Assembly (NCBI RefSeq): GCF_036898095.1
Contig: NC_090751.1
Coordinates: 74,575,932 to 74,639,931 of the forward strand
Direction: 5' to 3'
Length of the DNA stretch: 64,000 nt
Origin: Palaemon carinicauda
Lineage: Eukaryota; Arthropoda; Malacostraca; Decapoda; Palaemonidae
Positions 51,516 to 63,075 of the stretch are shown here, piece after piece. The notes beneath the pieces were generated by a model. That model was not told the DNA's origin. It ran no database searches and saw only the letters and a program-made list of their open reading frames with translations. Numbering within the stretch: the first letter of the stretch is position 1; each line of letters starts with the position of its first letter. The position numbers and the translations under genes are program-made.

Positions 51516-53784
51516 TATACTTATGCAACTTGCTATCTTCCGTACTGAGCAACCTCAAAATTTTCATCAATAATATATGATTTTATCATGTATCATGAGA
51601 TTTCTTTTTTGAGACCAAAATTAAATAAACTAACTTCTTTACATCCATTTCTTTATACCAACTTATAGTTCAATAAGTTAAAAAGGCAAAAGAGAATGAT
51701 AAAAGTATTGTTATTAAGGCATACAGCTACAGTATAAACAATCAAATGAAAAACAGCTATTTTGTTATGAAAACCCAATTCGGATAACAACTGTTTTGCT
51801 TGTACTTCAACGTCCTTATGACAGTAAACTTTCACCATAGTTTTTACAAATGACATGAAATATATGACTGATATATGATTACATTATACAGGTTCTGGAT
51901 CATAAAAATGTAAAGAAACCTACACAAAAACTAACTAGAGAATTGGGTGAAAAAGTCAATTATTTTCTATGCTATGTAGTTAAGCATTGCAAAGCTAAAG
52001 GCTATAAAATTATTATGCATCAGCAATGGGGATGAAACACTCCCAAACTTCGATATGCCGTTAAAATGAACATTAAACAAATTAGAGAAATGTGTTTCTA
52101 GCAAAAACTTCATACCTTTATAAGGTACAATAAAAATGATACTATGTCTCTCAGTAAGAGAAAAGAACTCCTTCTATAATTTGCCTTAATTACCCAATTT
52201 AAAAAGCGCATGCGGTACTCTCCATTTACAAATGTAAACAATCAAGAAGATGTATATTCAATATTTTTTACATTTCATAATAAGATAATTATATGTGAAA
52301 ATTACATATACTGTATTGTTGTTGGATACAGTTAGGTGAATATCAGTTTTGTCAAAATCTTGTTTACCTTAAATACAGCTGCACCTTTTTACCACAATAA
52401 ATGAACATACAGTCTGGTCAACAGTATAGCCTGACTGAATAGTACATACGTCAATGAGTGTTCAGATAGTTTTTCATTTATGGATATGTGAGGATGCATC
52501 TACAGTAAAAGTAAGTTTTAGGTTAAAAAGTGTGTTATGAGTGTATACTGGGTTTGTAAGTGTCACAAGGGTTTATAAAAGCCTAAATTTACATTAAAAA
52601 TTTATATATATTTAAAAAAATGAAAAAAATATATCGTAGATTTCAGTATAAAAATATACAGTACATTTCAGTATGTACTTAGCTGTTCTTCAGCTATGGC
52701 AAGGTGGCCGGAAATGGAACACTTTTGTTAACGGAAAGATTACTGCTTGGGTAAGTTGGTGCAATGTATTCCCAAACAACTTAGCTATATAATGGACATT
52801 ACATTGCTTTATACAAAGAAAAGTCCAAATTTTTATAATAATTTTTTTGTTTCTTTACTCACCTGATGTCCACATTGCTTCTTCTTCCCAAGCTCAGTTT
52901 AATCGACATTTACCCTTAAAACATTTTTAAATTAAAAAATTTCCCCATTTTCTTTCTCTTCAATAAGTATTCATATATGCCCTTAGTAAAGGAAGGAACA
53001 TTCTTGCGGTAAGTGAAATCGATGACTTTGTCTCTAAGTTTCAAGGTCAAAATTATCCCTATCATCTTGATAACAGGGAAGAGGAGGGTGGGCATGTATA
53101 TGAATATTGGGTAAGTATAGAAATATGAAATTTTATTATTAAAATTCTGTTTATTTCTATGAACCTACCCTGAGGTTCATATTGCTGACTTTCACACACT
53201 ACTGGAGGTGGGATGCCAGTGAAGGAAAGAGATAAGATAATTTTAAATAAAAGCAATACAGTATACCATGGTTAAATTACCCTTACCTGGTCTACATTAC
53301 TTTTAGCATACAATTTCCTAATAAGGTTTGAAATAAAAGTCTCCTGATTGATTACCAAAGATATTCAAAATACCAGACTGTAGTTTGTCTCTAAAGTATG
53401 AATCTTGATCTAAATTATATTTTTGATGGATATCAAATCGATTACTAAATGAAAACCCCCTAAACTCACATATAAGAATCATAAATATACTGAAAAAATT
53501 AATTAGACCATGGCTCTGCAGCCATTATGGGGACTAGAATCAAGCAATCTTCATAAGCAACCAAAGATTCTTTAAGACAATGTTTAGCAACAACAGAATA
53601 AATACACCTTTGAGCTTGTGGCAAGCCGATAAGGGTCTTAACAGATATATGAGCTGTATATGAGTGAGTTTGTACAAACAGTTTGGGATAACAATGATAT
53701 AAAAACTTTAACAATATGAAATAAGCAATGACAAGCTTAAAATGGTTTTTCTATTATCATACATGTGCATTACATGCCTCAACC
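51516..53784. other. Unassigned AT-rich interval
   Basis: About 2.3 kb with no recognised domain. Two minus-strand frames (51,856-51,653 with 'KDVEVQAKQLLSELGF'; 53,714-53,499 with 'LPQAQRCIYSVVAKHC') look protein-like, but neither matches a family I know nor has convincing splice sites. It may contain upstream saposin exons or old TE. Confidence 0.35.
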
Positions 53785-55880
53785 CTAAAAAAGACATACA
53801 TGTGAAATATGAACAGGTAGAACATCATATTTATTTGATGTCATAACTTTAGTGTCTTTAATGGATGGGGGTGAGAGAGATGGAGATCTCTCTCTTTTTC
53901 TATTAACAGGTGGTGAATTATCAGGTTTTGGTGTTTTCCCCACTACAGATGCATCTGATACCTCGGTTTTATGTGAAACCTCCTCCAAATCAGGCAAAGC
54001 TGTAGCCTGAGAGAGGTTAGTATCATCCTTTATAATGGGGGACAAAAGTTTAATAAGAGGTGAGCAAAGCCTTAGGAGGTGATATTCTTGCCCTATCATG
54101 CAGATTTTATCAAAAGATAGCGAATTTTTTTTGGGGGGAATACTGGCAGTAATACGAGGGTTGAATGTCTCCTACTTCCTTTTTCCTCCAGATTTCAAAA
54201 CCTGTGCATAACTTGTTGATTTAATCAATAGTCTCTTGGCATGCCCCACAATTATGTGTTTGATACTGGATTTATTGTGGGCAGCCTCTTCTAACTTATA
54301 TTGCTGGTAGCTCCTATCAGTAGATTTATGATTCAAATTGCAGTTTCAACAACGGACCTCTCGTGTAAATTCTCCATGGTAAACATTGGAGCAAGTACTA
54401 CACATTTTCTCATTTTTGCAAACTTTAGAAGGATGCCCATATCTAAAGCAATTAAAACATTGCAGTGGCTTCTGCTTAAAAGTTTGAATTTTAATCCATT
54501 AATTTTCTATGTAAATGTGAAAAGTCACATCAGCATCCTGGAAAGTAAAGATAATCATTGATGTTCCTGGGACTTTGTGAACTTTCCATACAGTTAAAGG
54601 ACATATGGCCAGCATCTCTTCTTCCGTAAATTCATACAAGTCTCTATTGGAAACTACCGTATTTCCTGTGTGATAAGACGCTACAAGTGGTAAGACACAC
54701 CCTTAAATTAACAAGGCAGTTTTAGAAAAAAAAAATGAGGATTTTAAAAAACCTCTTAGCAGAAATCCATGGTCAGCGACTCTAGCGTGATTATTGTCTG
54801 GCACAGTAACTTTTCTTATTTTGGATGTATTATGAAATGTTCAAGTTGATATTTATTAGCTATATGTCGATTATCCCAATTCTATTACATAATATCATAA
54901 GAAACAACTAAACCAGTTGTAGTTTCCACCACAACTACACATTTACTCATGCGCTTGGTGTTTCAAGTGTTGTTTACATAAAAGCACGTTGCCAAAGGTT
55001 CTTTATGGAATTTTGGTGAAGATGTAAAATTCTAGTGAGTTCCAAAATTCCTCATATACCCTATAAATATTCACACAAAATGTATTTATTGATTATAGAA
55101 ATCTATAATTTCTTTTAGGTGGAATACTTTCGCTACTGTTTTTGTGATTCTGGGTCTAATTACTTTTCTGCTAACTTAGTAATATTGCACTCAACTAACA
55201 GAAGTTTATTTTCCAAGGACGTATTCAGCAACTGTCTGTTTGTATTATTTCGGAACTCGGGCAACAAAGTCATTATCAATATATTGCTTTATTACAAAAT
55301 ATCAACAAAATATGAGAAAATAGGTATTTACTGAATAAACAACTATGTCATAGTGTTGTCTGCTACGAGACCACTAGTTGGCATGTTTACTTGTGGGAGG
55401 GGGTTGGCGAGTCATCAGCTGATTACCAAAATAAACAAATAATTTGCTACTGTACTTCATTAAATGAAGTGCAATATAAAAATTAATGAATTTATATCAT
55501 ATGAATTATAATTATAGGTTTATATTCTATCTCTCTTGAGTTTGAGTGCTTGTAAGTCAATAGTTTGGTGTTTGGGGTGTGTCAAACTCCCCTCTACAAC
55601 TTTTCCTTAGTGTTAAGATGCAGGGTGATTTTGGGGGGCATTTTTTGTGAAAAAAAGGTGCGTCTTATGACACGGGAAATACGGTACTCCCATTCCAAAA
55701 CTGAAATTTAGTTTAAGTTTCACTTTGTCATTATTCTCTGTCTATAGATTGCATAATATAACAGATTGTTTCTGATTTCACTAATGAGGAAACTGTTCTT
55801 TCCAAAACAAGATATACCTCCAGGTGCGATGGTACCTACTTTTTTTAAAGACATTTGCATATTTTAAAATAATTTCCTGT
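53785..55880 (-). pseudogene. LINE-I ORF1 copy, split by a MITE
   Basis: The minus strand from 55,880 gives ORF1 N-terminal traces, is interrupted at 55,684-54,657 by a TA-flanked MITE, and continues with the zinc knuckle 'CFNCFRYGHPSKVC' (C-x2-C-x4-H-x4-C, near 54,460), the second Cys-rich block 'CSTCSNVYHGEFTREVRC', 'STSYAQVLKSGGK', and the linker 'DTNLSQATALPDLEEVSHKT' with 'RKRERSPSLSPPSIKD' down to 53,785. The zinc knuckle is complete here. At about 55,880 it meets the 3' region of another LINE-I copy. Confidence 0.75.
54657..55684. mobile_element. 1,028-bp MITE with TA target site
   Basis: Left end 'CCGTATTTCCTGTGTGATAA' and right end inverse 'CCGTATTTCCCGTGTCATAA' share 'AAGACGC' next inward. 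TA at 54,655-54,656 and 55,685-55,686. The split ORF1 reads on across it. No transposase inside. TA site points to the Tc1/mariner superfamily (inference). Confidence 0.85.
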
Positions 55881-58090
55881 CATTTCAAAATTTAAATATC
55901 TTTCAGAAGACCTGCTTCTGAAATAAAGCTAAAAATACCAATACCATGGTAGGACACATTATGTCCAAGAATCTGGGCAAGGATGAACCTGCCATCCTCA
56001 CCTCGAGCCTCAAAAACATATCTCTTTCTCTCACTACTATAGGTGGGGCTTTCATTTAACAAATGCCTCACTGTCAATAGTACCAAACAGTCATCGCAAT
56101 AAGGTTGATGTTGGCCAGCCACCAAAAACCAGTGTGTTATTCGAATGTGACTACTGAGGAGGCGGCAAAGAGTAGTCTACCACTTTCGGAGCATCCCGTC
56201 AACCTCCAAGGGGATATAACATTACTTATTTCTCTAATCTTCTTTTAAAGTAAACTATACCAATGCTGTTGCCAATTATTATAAACAAAATTTCTAATCG
56301 TAGGTAAAAAATCATTACTGGGAATGCGGTACTTTCTTGGTAGCAACTCACAGATGCAGCACACTTTGCCAGTGAATCTGCTTTCTCTTTTCCAGACACC
56401 TACAGGTACATGTGCCGGAAACCAGCAAAACCGAACTGTTATATGTTTCATACTAATAATTAAAAGCCACTCTAAAATCCTTAAAACTAGGGATTATTGG
56501 AATTAAAAACTTCTAAAACTTGTAGGACACTTTTTGCATCACTAAAAATGGTAAAATTGGCCTGGTCTTGTAACGCTATTTCCTCAAAAGCATTTAGTAT
56601 GCCATATAGTTCGACAGTAAATTTAAAAATCCAATGCCAGCATCAGATGTTCAGCCATTAGTATATATAAAAGTCGATTCCCTGTATTCTTCAAAATGTT
56701 CAATAAAGAGCAACCTGGCTTCGAAGTCAGTTATGTTTTTTATACCAATGAAATATTTACAAAAAGATATATCTGGTAATTTCCATTGAGGGGTTGATGA
56801 TATCCTAAATAAGAGCACTTTATTTCTCCCTATATCTAAACTGTCCACTAATGTTTTTACCCGGAGGCCATAAGGTTGAGGAGATTTTGGGTGGAATGGA
56901 AATTATCTAGAATGCATTACATGGTTTGCAGTCCGAGAGGCAACGGAATTAGGAAGTCTTTGCAACCTAAACCAATACCGAACAATAAAAGACTTCCAGT
57001 AAAAGTCTCAAGGATTTTCTCTAGCGTCAACAAGGAGGCTTGGGATTGGGATTGGGATTGGACAATTTGATACCAGCATGGTGTATGGAATCTAAAACTT
57101 TTAATTGGTTTGGGGTGGCTGAGGAGTATATTTCACACCCATAATTAATTTTTGAAAAAATTAAGGGCCTTGTATAATTTCAAAAGTTTTACAGTCTGCC
57201 CCACATGATGTATGAGACAAAACTTTCAAAAGATTCAGAGCCTCAAGACATTTTACTTTTAAGGCTTTCAAGTGAGGAACCCATGTAAACCTAGAATCAA
57301 AGATCAACCCTAGAGATTTAGCTTCACTTAAACATGGGATATGTTTACCTTTGATGTACACATACGGGTCTGGATGTACTCCCCTAATACGAAAGAAATG
57401 GACAACAGTAGTTTTGCTTGTCAAAAACTTAAATCCATTCACATCAGCCCATTGAACTATTTTGTCAATTGAGAGTTGTAATTTTCTCTTAACCATTGCC
57501 AGTCTAGCTCCAGCAAATGATATAGAGAGCATTTACAAATAGTGTTGAGAGAATATCTTTACGAATGACTGAGGATATCCCATTTATGGCTACTGCAAAT
57601 AGGGTTACACTCACCACACTACACTGAGGATTTCCCTCTTCCTTACATTTCCTCTCTGACAAAGTTTCACCAACTCTTAACAGGAAAAAAACTATGTGAA
57701 ACAAATGCTTGAATGAACAATGGTACCACTCCTCTCAGCCCTAGATTATGAAGGGTTTTCAGTATACCAGATCTCTATGCAGTATCACAAGCCTTTTCGA
57801 GGTCAAAAACTACTGTTACATGGAGCTGTTTGGAAGCAAAGGCTTCACAAAGAGAGGACTCAAGTCGTACCAACACATGTCGTTGGATGCATTTTCCCAA
57901 ATCCACACTGGATAGGCGATAAAATACTTTTCTTCTCTGAGTACCACACCAGTCTTGCATTGACCATCTTCTCCATAATTTTACAAAGGCAACATGTCAA
58001 TGCAATAGGTCAGTAGTTTGCTGCTAAGAACTTATTCTTACCGGGTTTTAAAAATGCTAAAATAATGGCTAGTTCCCAAACACTTGGATA
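55881..58090 (-). pseudogene. LINE-I copy: RT, RNase H and C-terminus
   Basis: The minus strand from 58,090 gives RT 'VTVVFDLEKACDTA' (motif A, 57,830), 'RVGETLSERKCKEEGNPQCS', 'LSTLFVNALYIICW' (the usual FVDDL is FVNAL), 'HFFRIRGVHPDPYVYIKGKH' (57,400), 'SLGLIFDSRFTWVPHLKALK', 'SLDIGRNKVLLFRISSTPQW', RNase H 'GITVRFCWFPAHV'-like text (56,440), and C-terminal 'VAGQHQPYCDDCLVLLTVRH' (56,120-56,060). The 3' UTR is at about 55,900 but the TTGA tail is missing. The catalytic RT residues are lost. The longest stretch of LINE-I ORF2 in the window. Confidence 0.82.
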
Positions 58091-58599
58091 ACTATGATCA
58101 TGTTAATAATGCTTATAATAAATAACTTAGTATTAAGAGATAGAGTAATGCCTCGCAACACAAAATTAATTGGTTCCGTAAGGGCTTTCGTAAAGTGATT
58201 TTTTTCGTGTTGTAAATCGCCTTTTACGTGTAAATAGCCTAATTCGTTCCAGACCCTAGAAAAACACCACAATAAATTATTATATAAAGGATATGCACCA
58301 CTAGACAGTACTAAATACAGTGGAACCTCTACATACGATTGTCCTAACATACGAATTTTCCAACATACGAAGTAAAATTTGACCAAATTTGTCTCGACAC
58401 CCGAAGTAATGCTCCAACATACGATGTAGATCTTGTTTACGCCGGTAGATGGCAGCTCGTAAGAGGGACGCCATTGAGCGTCGAGTGCTCTGTTCTCTGT
58501 TCTTGTGTGTATCGTGTGGTTGTCCTCTGTTTGGTCTGTTATTAACAGTGCTTATTTTCTTCCTTTTCTCACATTTCCTTTTTGATTTTACCTATAATC

Positions 58600-58917
58600 A
58601 TGGTGCCTAAGAAGCTAAGTTTCAGTACAGGTAGTGGTGAGAAAAGCAAGAAGGCAATTCTTTCATTAGAATTGAAGCAAGAAATTATAGAAAAACATGA
58701 GAGCAGTGTGCATGTGAGTGATATGGCTAAACAATATGGCCGGAATAGGCCTATGATCTCGACGATCATCAAGCAGAAGGCAGCCATTAAAGCAGATAAA
58801 CCATCGAAAGGGATCACCATTATTACAAGACATCGTAGCAATACCCTGGAAGAGATAGAACGCCTTTTGTTGATAGGGATAAAGGACAAAGAGATCGTTG
58901 GCAACGATCATTTGTGA
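58600..58917 (+). pseudogene. Tigger-type transposase N-terminus (CENP-B-like HTH)
   Basis: ATG at 58,600: 'MVPKKLSFSTGSGEKSKKAI', 'LSLELKQEIIEKHESSVHVS', 'DMAKQYGRNRPMISTIIKQK', 'TLEEIERLLLIGIKDKEIVG', ending at a stop in 58,917. About 105 residues covering only the DNA-binding HTH. The catalytic domain is deleted. Nearly identical in layout to the start of copy 1 (36,227). Such a piece could still bind element ends, but there is no evidence of expression. Confidence 0.85.
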
Positions 58918-59021
58918 GAAGGGCCAGCGTGATGAACAGAAAGAAAGAAAAAAGTGAAGCAAAGAAAACTAAGATAGCATTAACAAGCTCTTTTAAAAAC
59001 TGTATTTCTGTTTCTCTCTAA

Positions 59022-59111
59022 ACGTAGCATTAACATGTTCTTTAAATAAAATCTCTCTCTCTCTCTCTCGTTCTTCTTCGCTGTTAGTGTTAGAGACGTC
59101 TATTATTTTTT

Positions 59112-59182
<71 letters not shown>

Positions 59183-59768
59183 AACAAATATGTGTTTACA
59201 GTACACATGATTTTTAACAGCGTCAACGAGTTGAAAAACAATTAAATGTAACTAAGAAAGTAATAATAGCTAATCTGAATTCCTTTATTAACTAAAACAA
59301 ATATTGATACAAACACACTCGTGTGCGTATGCACAAACACACACACACACAGGTGCAAGAATTGCTACGCAGTAAGAGACAGATGGTTGGGGAGGAGGTA
59401 GAGATGGTGACTGCGATAACGTACCGTAACTCGTCGCTGAAAGTGATGAAAATTAAAAATCAAAAGAAAAAAAATTAAAAAAATATGAAATATAAAAAAT
59501 AAAAAATAAATAAGCTAAGTTAGATTAAAGTTTCCGTAGTGTAAGTTACGGTACGTTATTGCAGTCACCATCTCTACCTCCTCGCCGATCGTGTCTCCTC
59601 CTGCGTGTGTGTGTGTTTGCACATACGCACACGAGTGTGTTTGTATCAATATTTGTTTTAGTTAATAAAGGAATTCAGATTCGCTGATATTGCTTTTTTA
59701 GTTACATTTAATTGTCTTTCAACTCGTTAACGCTGTTAAAAATCATATGTACACAACACATTTTTGTT

Positions 59769-59846
<78 letters not shown>

Positions 59847-59884
59847 CAGAAAAAATTAATAGTCTAACACTAACAGTGAAGAAG

Positions 59885-59948
<64 letters not shown>

Positions 59949-59975
59949 TTAAAGAACATGTTAACACCCTGTCTA
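59022..59975. repeat. ~1 kb palindrome inside Tigger copy 2
   Basis: Left arm 59,022-59,445 and right arm 59,525-59,975 are inverse copies: 'AACATGTTCTTTAAATAAA' vs 'TTTATTTAAAGAACATGTTA'-type ends; 'GTTAGTGTTAGA' vs 'TCTAACACTAAC'; (GA)n at 59,117-59,180 vs (CT)n at 59,770-59,842; 'GTGTGCGTATGC' vs 'GCACATACGCACAC'; 'GGTAGAGATGGTGACTGC' vs 'GCAGTCACCATCTCTACC'. The centre lies near 59,480. Confidence 0.9.
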
Positions 59976-60714
59976 CCTTCTCGCCGATCGTCCGTCTCCT
60001 CCTGGCGTAGCAAATCCTACACCTGCGTTGGCCTGTCTCTAAGGTAAAGTGACAATAAAACACATTTTTTTCATTTATTATTTCTTTATAATTATCTTTT
60101 TTACATGCTTCTTTCATTTTATGCAGTTATGTTATTGTTATGTGTAATTATATGTAGTAATTTATTGAGGAGTTAATATAGGTTTTTGGGGTGTGGAACG
60201 AATTACAGTATACAAATTACAGTGTATTCTTATGGGAATATTTGCTCCAACATACGATTGTTTTAACATACGAAGCAGTTTCTGGAACGAATTAAGATCG
60301 TATGTAGAGGTACCACTGTATATGAAGTGTTGTATTTTGATCATTTAATAAATTAACATGATAATCTGAAAAAGAAGCGTTTAATTAGAGCAAACATTAA
60401 AAATACAGTAAAAAAAATGTGGAACCTTACCTTTAGAGCGAGGGGATGTCCAAGACCGAAGTGCGGGGCAGTAGAGGAGGATGAAAACGGCGGAAAACAT
60501 TTACAAGTGGCAGAAAACGTAAACACTTAACTTTACAAAACAGAATTATAAATGACAAAAAACATTAACACTTAATTTTAGGAAACGCATCTACAAATGG
60601 CAGAAAATATTAACACTTAGCTTGACGATAAACTTAATATACAATTTCTTTTTTATATCCTTTTACTATTTTTTTTTTTTACTTTACGTTTTGTATTTTC
60701 TAAATTTACTTACA

Positions 60715-61617
60715 TTACACATTTTCTTCATCATTGCCACTTTTCTTTCGTTTCTTAGCTGGCACTTGGTCTGCTTCTACCAAAGGTCTCTTACTAAAAT
60801 ATTCATCCAAAGAAGCTTGTTCCTGCCTGCTTCTTTGAATTTTCCTGAAATGATTCAGGCAAACTTCATTACAGTACTCAAGCGTATGACCTGTGAGAAT
60901 GTTTTCTGGGTGTCTCTTTTCTATGAGAGTCACCATTTTACAGTAGCCATCTAGATTCTAGACCCTCTTTAATTTCTGCTGTTGTCAGTGGGTCATTCTC
61001 CTCCCCCTGCTGTACCCTTCCTGAACGACGTTCACTCGCATGGCCTCAAACTCCTTCAGGTCATCCGTCGTAAGTTCCTCTTGGTGCTCCTCGATAAGCG
61101 CATCAATGCGGCCTCATCAACTTCCAGACTCATGGACTTACCGAGTGTAACGATCTCAGCAACTTCAGATTGAGCAACAGGTTCAGGATTGTCAACATTT
61201 TCGGAATCATCTTCAGTTTGGTCTGTGTCGAAGCCCTCAGAATCTCGCGTGGAGACGGCATCAGGCCACAGCTTCACCCAAGCAGAGTTCAAGGTGCGCC
61301 TCGAAACCTCCTGCCAAGCTTGATCAATGATTTTGAGGCATATGACAATATCAAAATGCTCCTTCCAAAATTAACAAAGGGTGAGGTTTGTGCTCTCAAT
61401 AATTTCGAAACATCTCTTGAAGAGATATTTTGTATAAAGTTTCTTGAAGTTTGAAATCACTTGCTGGTCAATGGGCTGGATTAGACGGGTGGTGTTCGGT
61501 GGAATATAGAGAATCTTAATGAAGGAATATTGTGCTACAATATCTTCATGGAGGGAAGGACGGTGAGCAGGGGCATTATCCAGCACCAGCAGGCATTTCA
61601 AAGGGGGGTGCTTCTCT
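60715..61617 (-). pseudogene. Tigger-type transposase C-terminal half
   Basis: The minus strand from 61,617: 'KCLLVLDNAPAHRPSLHEDI' (second catalytic Asp, LDNAP), 'FIKILYIPPNTTRLIQPIDQ', 'QVISNFKKLYTKYLFKRCFE' (to 61,371), then 'MNSAWVKLWPDAVSTRDSEG' and an acidic stretch (61,292-61,056), and 'HFRKIQRSRQEQASLDEYFS' with a basic tail 'PAKKRKKSGNDEENV' (60,936-60,715). Frame changes separate the pieces. The LDNAP motif deleted in copy 1 is retained here. Confidence 0.85.
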
Positions 61618-61800
61618 TTATTATTATTATTACTAGCCAAGCTACAACACTAGTTGGAAAAGCAAGATGCTTTAAGCCCAAGGGCTCCAATAAGGAAAAA
61701 TAGCCCAGTGAGGAAAGGAAATAAATAAATGATCAGAAAAAATTAACAATAAATCATTCTAAAATCAGTAACAACGCCTCAACAGATATGTCATATATAA
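61618..61800 (-). mobile_element. LINE-J 3' tail, inverted
   Basis: (TTA)n then the inverse of the LINE-J 3' block ('CTAGCCAAGCTACAACACTA', 'GAAAAATAGCCCAGTGAGG'). About 180 bp, interrupting the Tigger DDE domain. Confidence 0.85.
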
Positions 61801-61809
61801 ACTATTGAC

Positions 61810-61852
61810 ATCAAAAAATGGATTTTGAGCGAAGCGAAAAATCTATTTTTAG
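61810..61852 (+). repeat. DIRS-B-like terminus fragment
   Basis: 'GGATTTTGAGCGAAGCGAAA' then 'AATCTATTTTTAGGGG' resembles the DIRS-B end ('GGATTTTGACGAAGGAAAAA', 'TCTATTTCTGGG'). Isolated; a related family's end. Confidence 0.5.
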
Positions 61853-61866
61853 GGGTAGTACTGTAG

Positions 61867-61960
61867 GTCAAAATGTCGACGGACAAAATGTCGAGAGACA
61901 AAATGTCGAAAGGACAAAATGTCGTAAGGACGAAATGTCGAAAGGACAAAATACCGATCT
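61867..61960 (+). repeat. 15-16-bp iterons, six units
   Basis: Units of the form 'GACAAAATGTCGAAAG' at 61,867, 61,882, 61,897, 61,913, 61,929 and 61,945, each containing the palindrome GAC-AAAAT-GTC. The last unit decays to 'ACCGATCT'. Confidence 0.92.
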
Positions 61961-62300
61961 CTCTCTCTCTCTCTCCCTCAAAAGTTGGTACGTAGTAAAA
62001 TTTTAAATGATTATTTTTACATCTCTGTTCTCTATCTCCCTCTCTCTCTCTCTCTCTCTTCCTAAGAAGGAATAGAGGAAGATTCTAATAACTGCCGAAT
62101 CCTATACTACCGACACCAAAATACCGATACCCAAACAGACGACTATTAAGAAAACAACCATTTGCCATGCTCTAATGAATAAATTTAGTTAGTTTTCCCC
62201 CTTCGTCTCACTAACAACTTCCTTTCCATAGCAAGAAGTTTATAAAACTTCCTTTGAAGTTTTTTTTTTTTATTTATATTGGGTAAAAGCATTCTAAGAA

Positions 62301-63073
62301 ATGGAAATAATCAAAAGCAACAAGAAAGGCAGAAAGCTTTTGTACGGTGGTTACATTTACGTGGCTGATATGCAAAAAGAAGAAAAAATATATTGGAGAT
62401 CTGAAAAAAAAGGATACTGTAGTGGAAGACTAATTAGTATAGGTAGTGAAATATCCTCTTTGACTCAAGAACATTGCCATCCTCCCGATATGGTGAGAAA
62501 AGACGTTCTCAAGGTTAAGGAAGAGTTGAAAGAAAATGCAAGAAAGACGGAGGAAATTACTTCGGTTGTAATAAACAAATGTACAGATAATATTCCATTG
62601 GAAGTAGCAGGCGCTCTACCGAAGAAAGAAACTCTTGCAAGAACAGTAAGAAGAGTCCGTAACTCTGGAACTAATGAAGATTTGACAGTTACGTCGAGGT
62701 GAAAAATTTTTACAATTTAGCAGTAAAGAAGTCAATATTTACTCAACATTAAGAAATATTCAGCTTCTTAAAACAAAAAAGAGTTGGTTTTGTGATGGAA
62801 CTTTCGATTGTGCTCCAATGGGAAAACAACTTTACACAATACATGCTATGATGCAAGAAAACAAGACTCTTCTTCTCATTTATTGTATTACAACCCACAA
62901 AAATGAGAATACCTATGATATAATATTCAGCTGGCTTAAAAGTCATGATTTACATCTGGATTCAGTATCAGTAGACTTTGAACAGTCAGCCATAAATAGC
63001 GTGAGAAAATTTTTTCCAGATAATGAAATCTACGGGTGTTTCTTTCACTTTGCACAGTGCCTATGGCGAAGAA
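62301..63073 (+). pseudogene. FLYWCH-MULE transposase, frameshifted and truncated
   Basis: ATG 62,301 starts 'MEIIKSNKKGRKLLYGGYIY', then 'EKIYWRSEKKGYCSGRLIS' and 'EHCHPPD': a FLYWCH-type zinc finger in which the Cys after the WR is Ser. At about 62,698 a one-base shift moves the frame to 'GEKFLQFSSKEVNI', then MULE core 'SWFCDGTFDCAPMGKQLYTI' (first catalytic Asp), 'SVSVDFEQSAINSVRKFFP' (second Asp) and 'YGCFFHFAQCLWRRIQ' (the C-x2-H signature). The third catalytic residue would follow but the frame ends where a TIR element inserted at 63,074. About 260 residues of an expected 450 or more. Confidence 0.85.
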
Positions 63074-63075
63074 TA

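Larger units (their letters stand above)
58318..60318 (+). mobile_element. Tigger/pogo-type transposon, copy 2 (2.0 kb, deletion derivative)
   Basis: Ends 'CAGTGGAACCTCTACATACG' (58,318) and inverse 'CAGTGGTACCTCTACATACG' (60,318) are inverted repeats; TA flanks both (58,316-58,317; 60,319-60,320). Only the N-terminal HTH of the transposase remains. The interior is a ~1 kb palindrome rich in GA/CT microsatellite. Non-autonomous. Confidence 0.9.
58136..61617 (-). mobile_element. Tigger/pogo-type transposon, copy 3, hosting copy 2
   Basis: Starts with a TIR-like end 'CTCGCAACACAAAATTAATT' (58,143) followed by 'TTTTCGTGTTGTAAATCGCC', then is interrupted by copy 2 at 58,318-60,318. It resumes with 3' sequence and the transposase C-terminal half on the minus strand (60,715-61,617). 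At 61,618 a LINE-J tail cuts the DDE domain. Order and orientation fit a single element 3' to 5'. Confidence 0.7.
61853..63073 (+). mobile_element. MULE-type DNA transposon, 3' part missing
   Basis: Subterminal tandem iterons (61,867-61,960) are followed by a FLYWCH plus MULE transposase frame (62,301-63,081). The right end is cut by another TIR element at 63,076. A CT microsatellite lies at 61,957-61,975 and another at 62,037-62,058. The placement of the left boundary near 'GGGGTAGTACTGTAGG' is inference. Confidence 0.65.

Noticed and set aside
51653..51856. Minus-strand frame with 'YCHKDVEVQAKQLLSELGF'
   Set aside because: Looks protein-like, but no family recognised and no clear splice sites; not enough to call a gene.
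59743..60117. Minus- and plus-strand frames with long Ser-Leu or Arg-Glu repeats
   Set aside because: Translations of GA/CT microsatellite; no coding evidence.
61818..62006. 62-codon frame with repeated 'GQNVxR' text
   Set aside because: Translation of the MULE iterons, not a protein.
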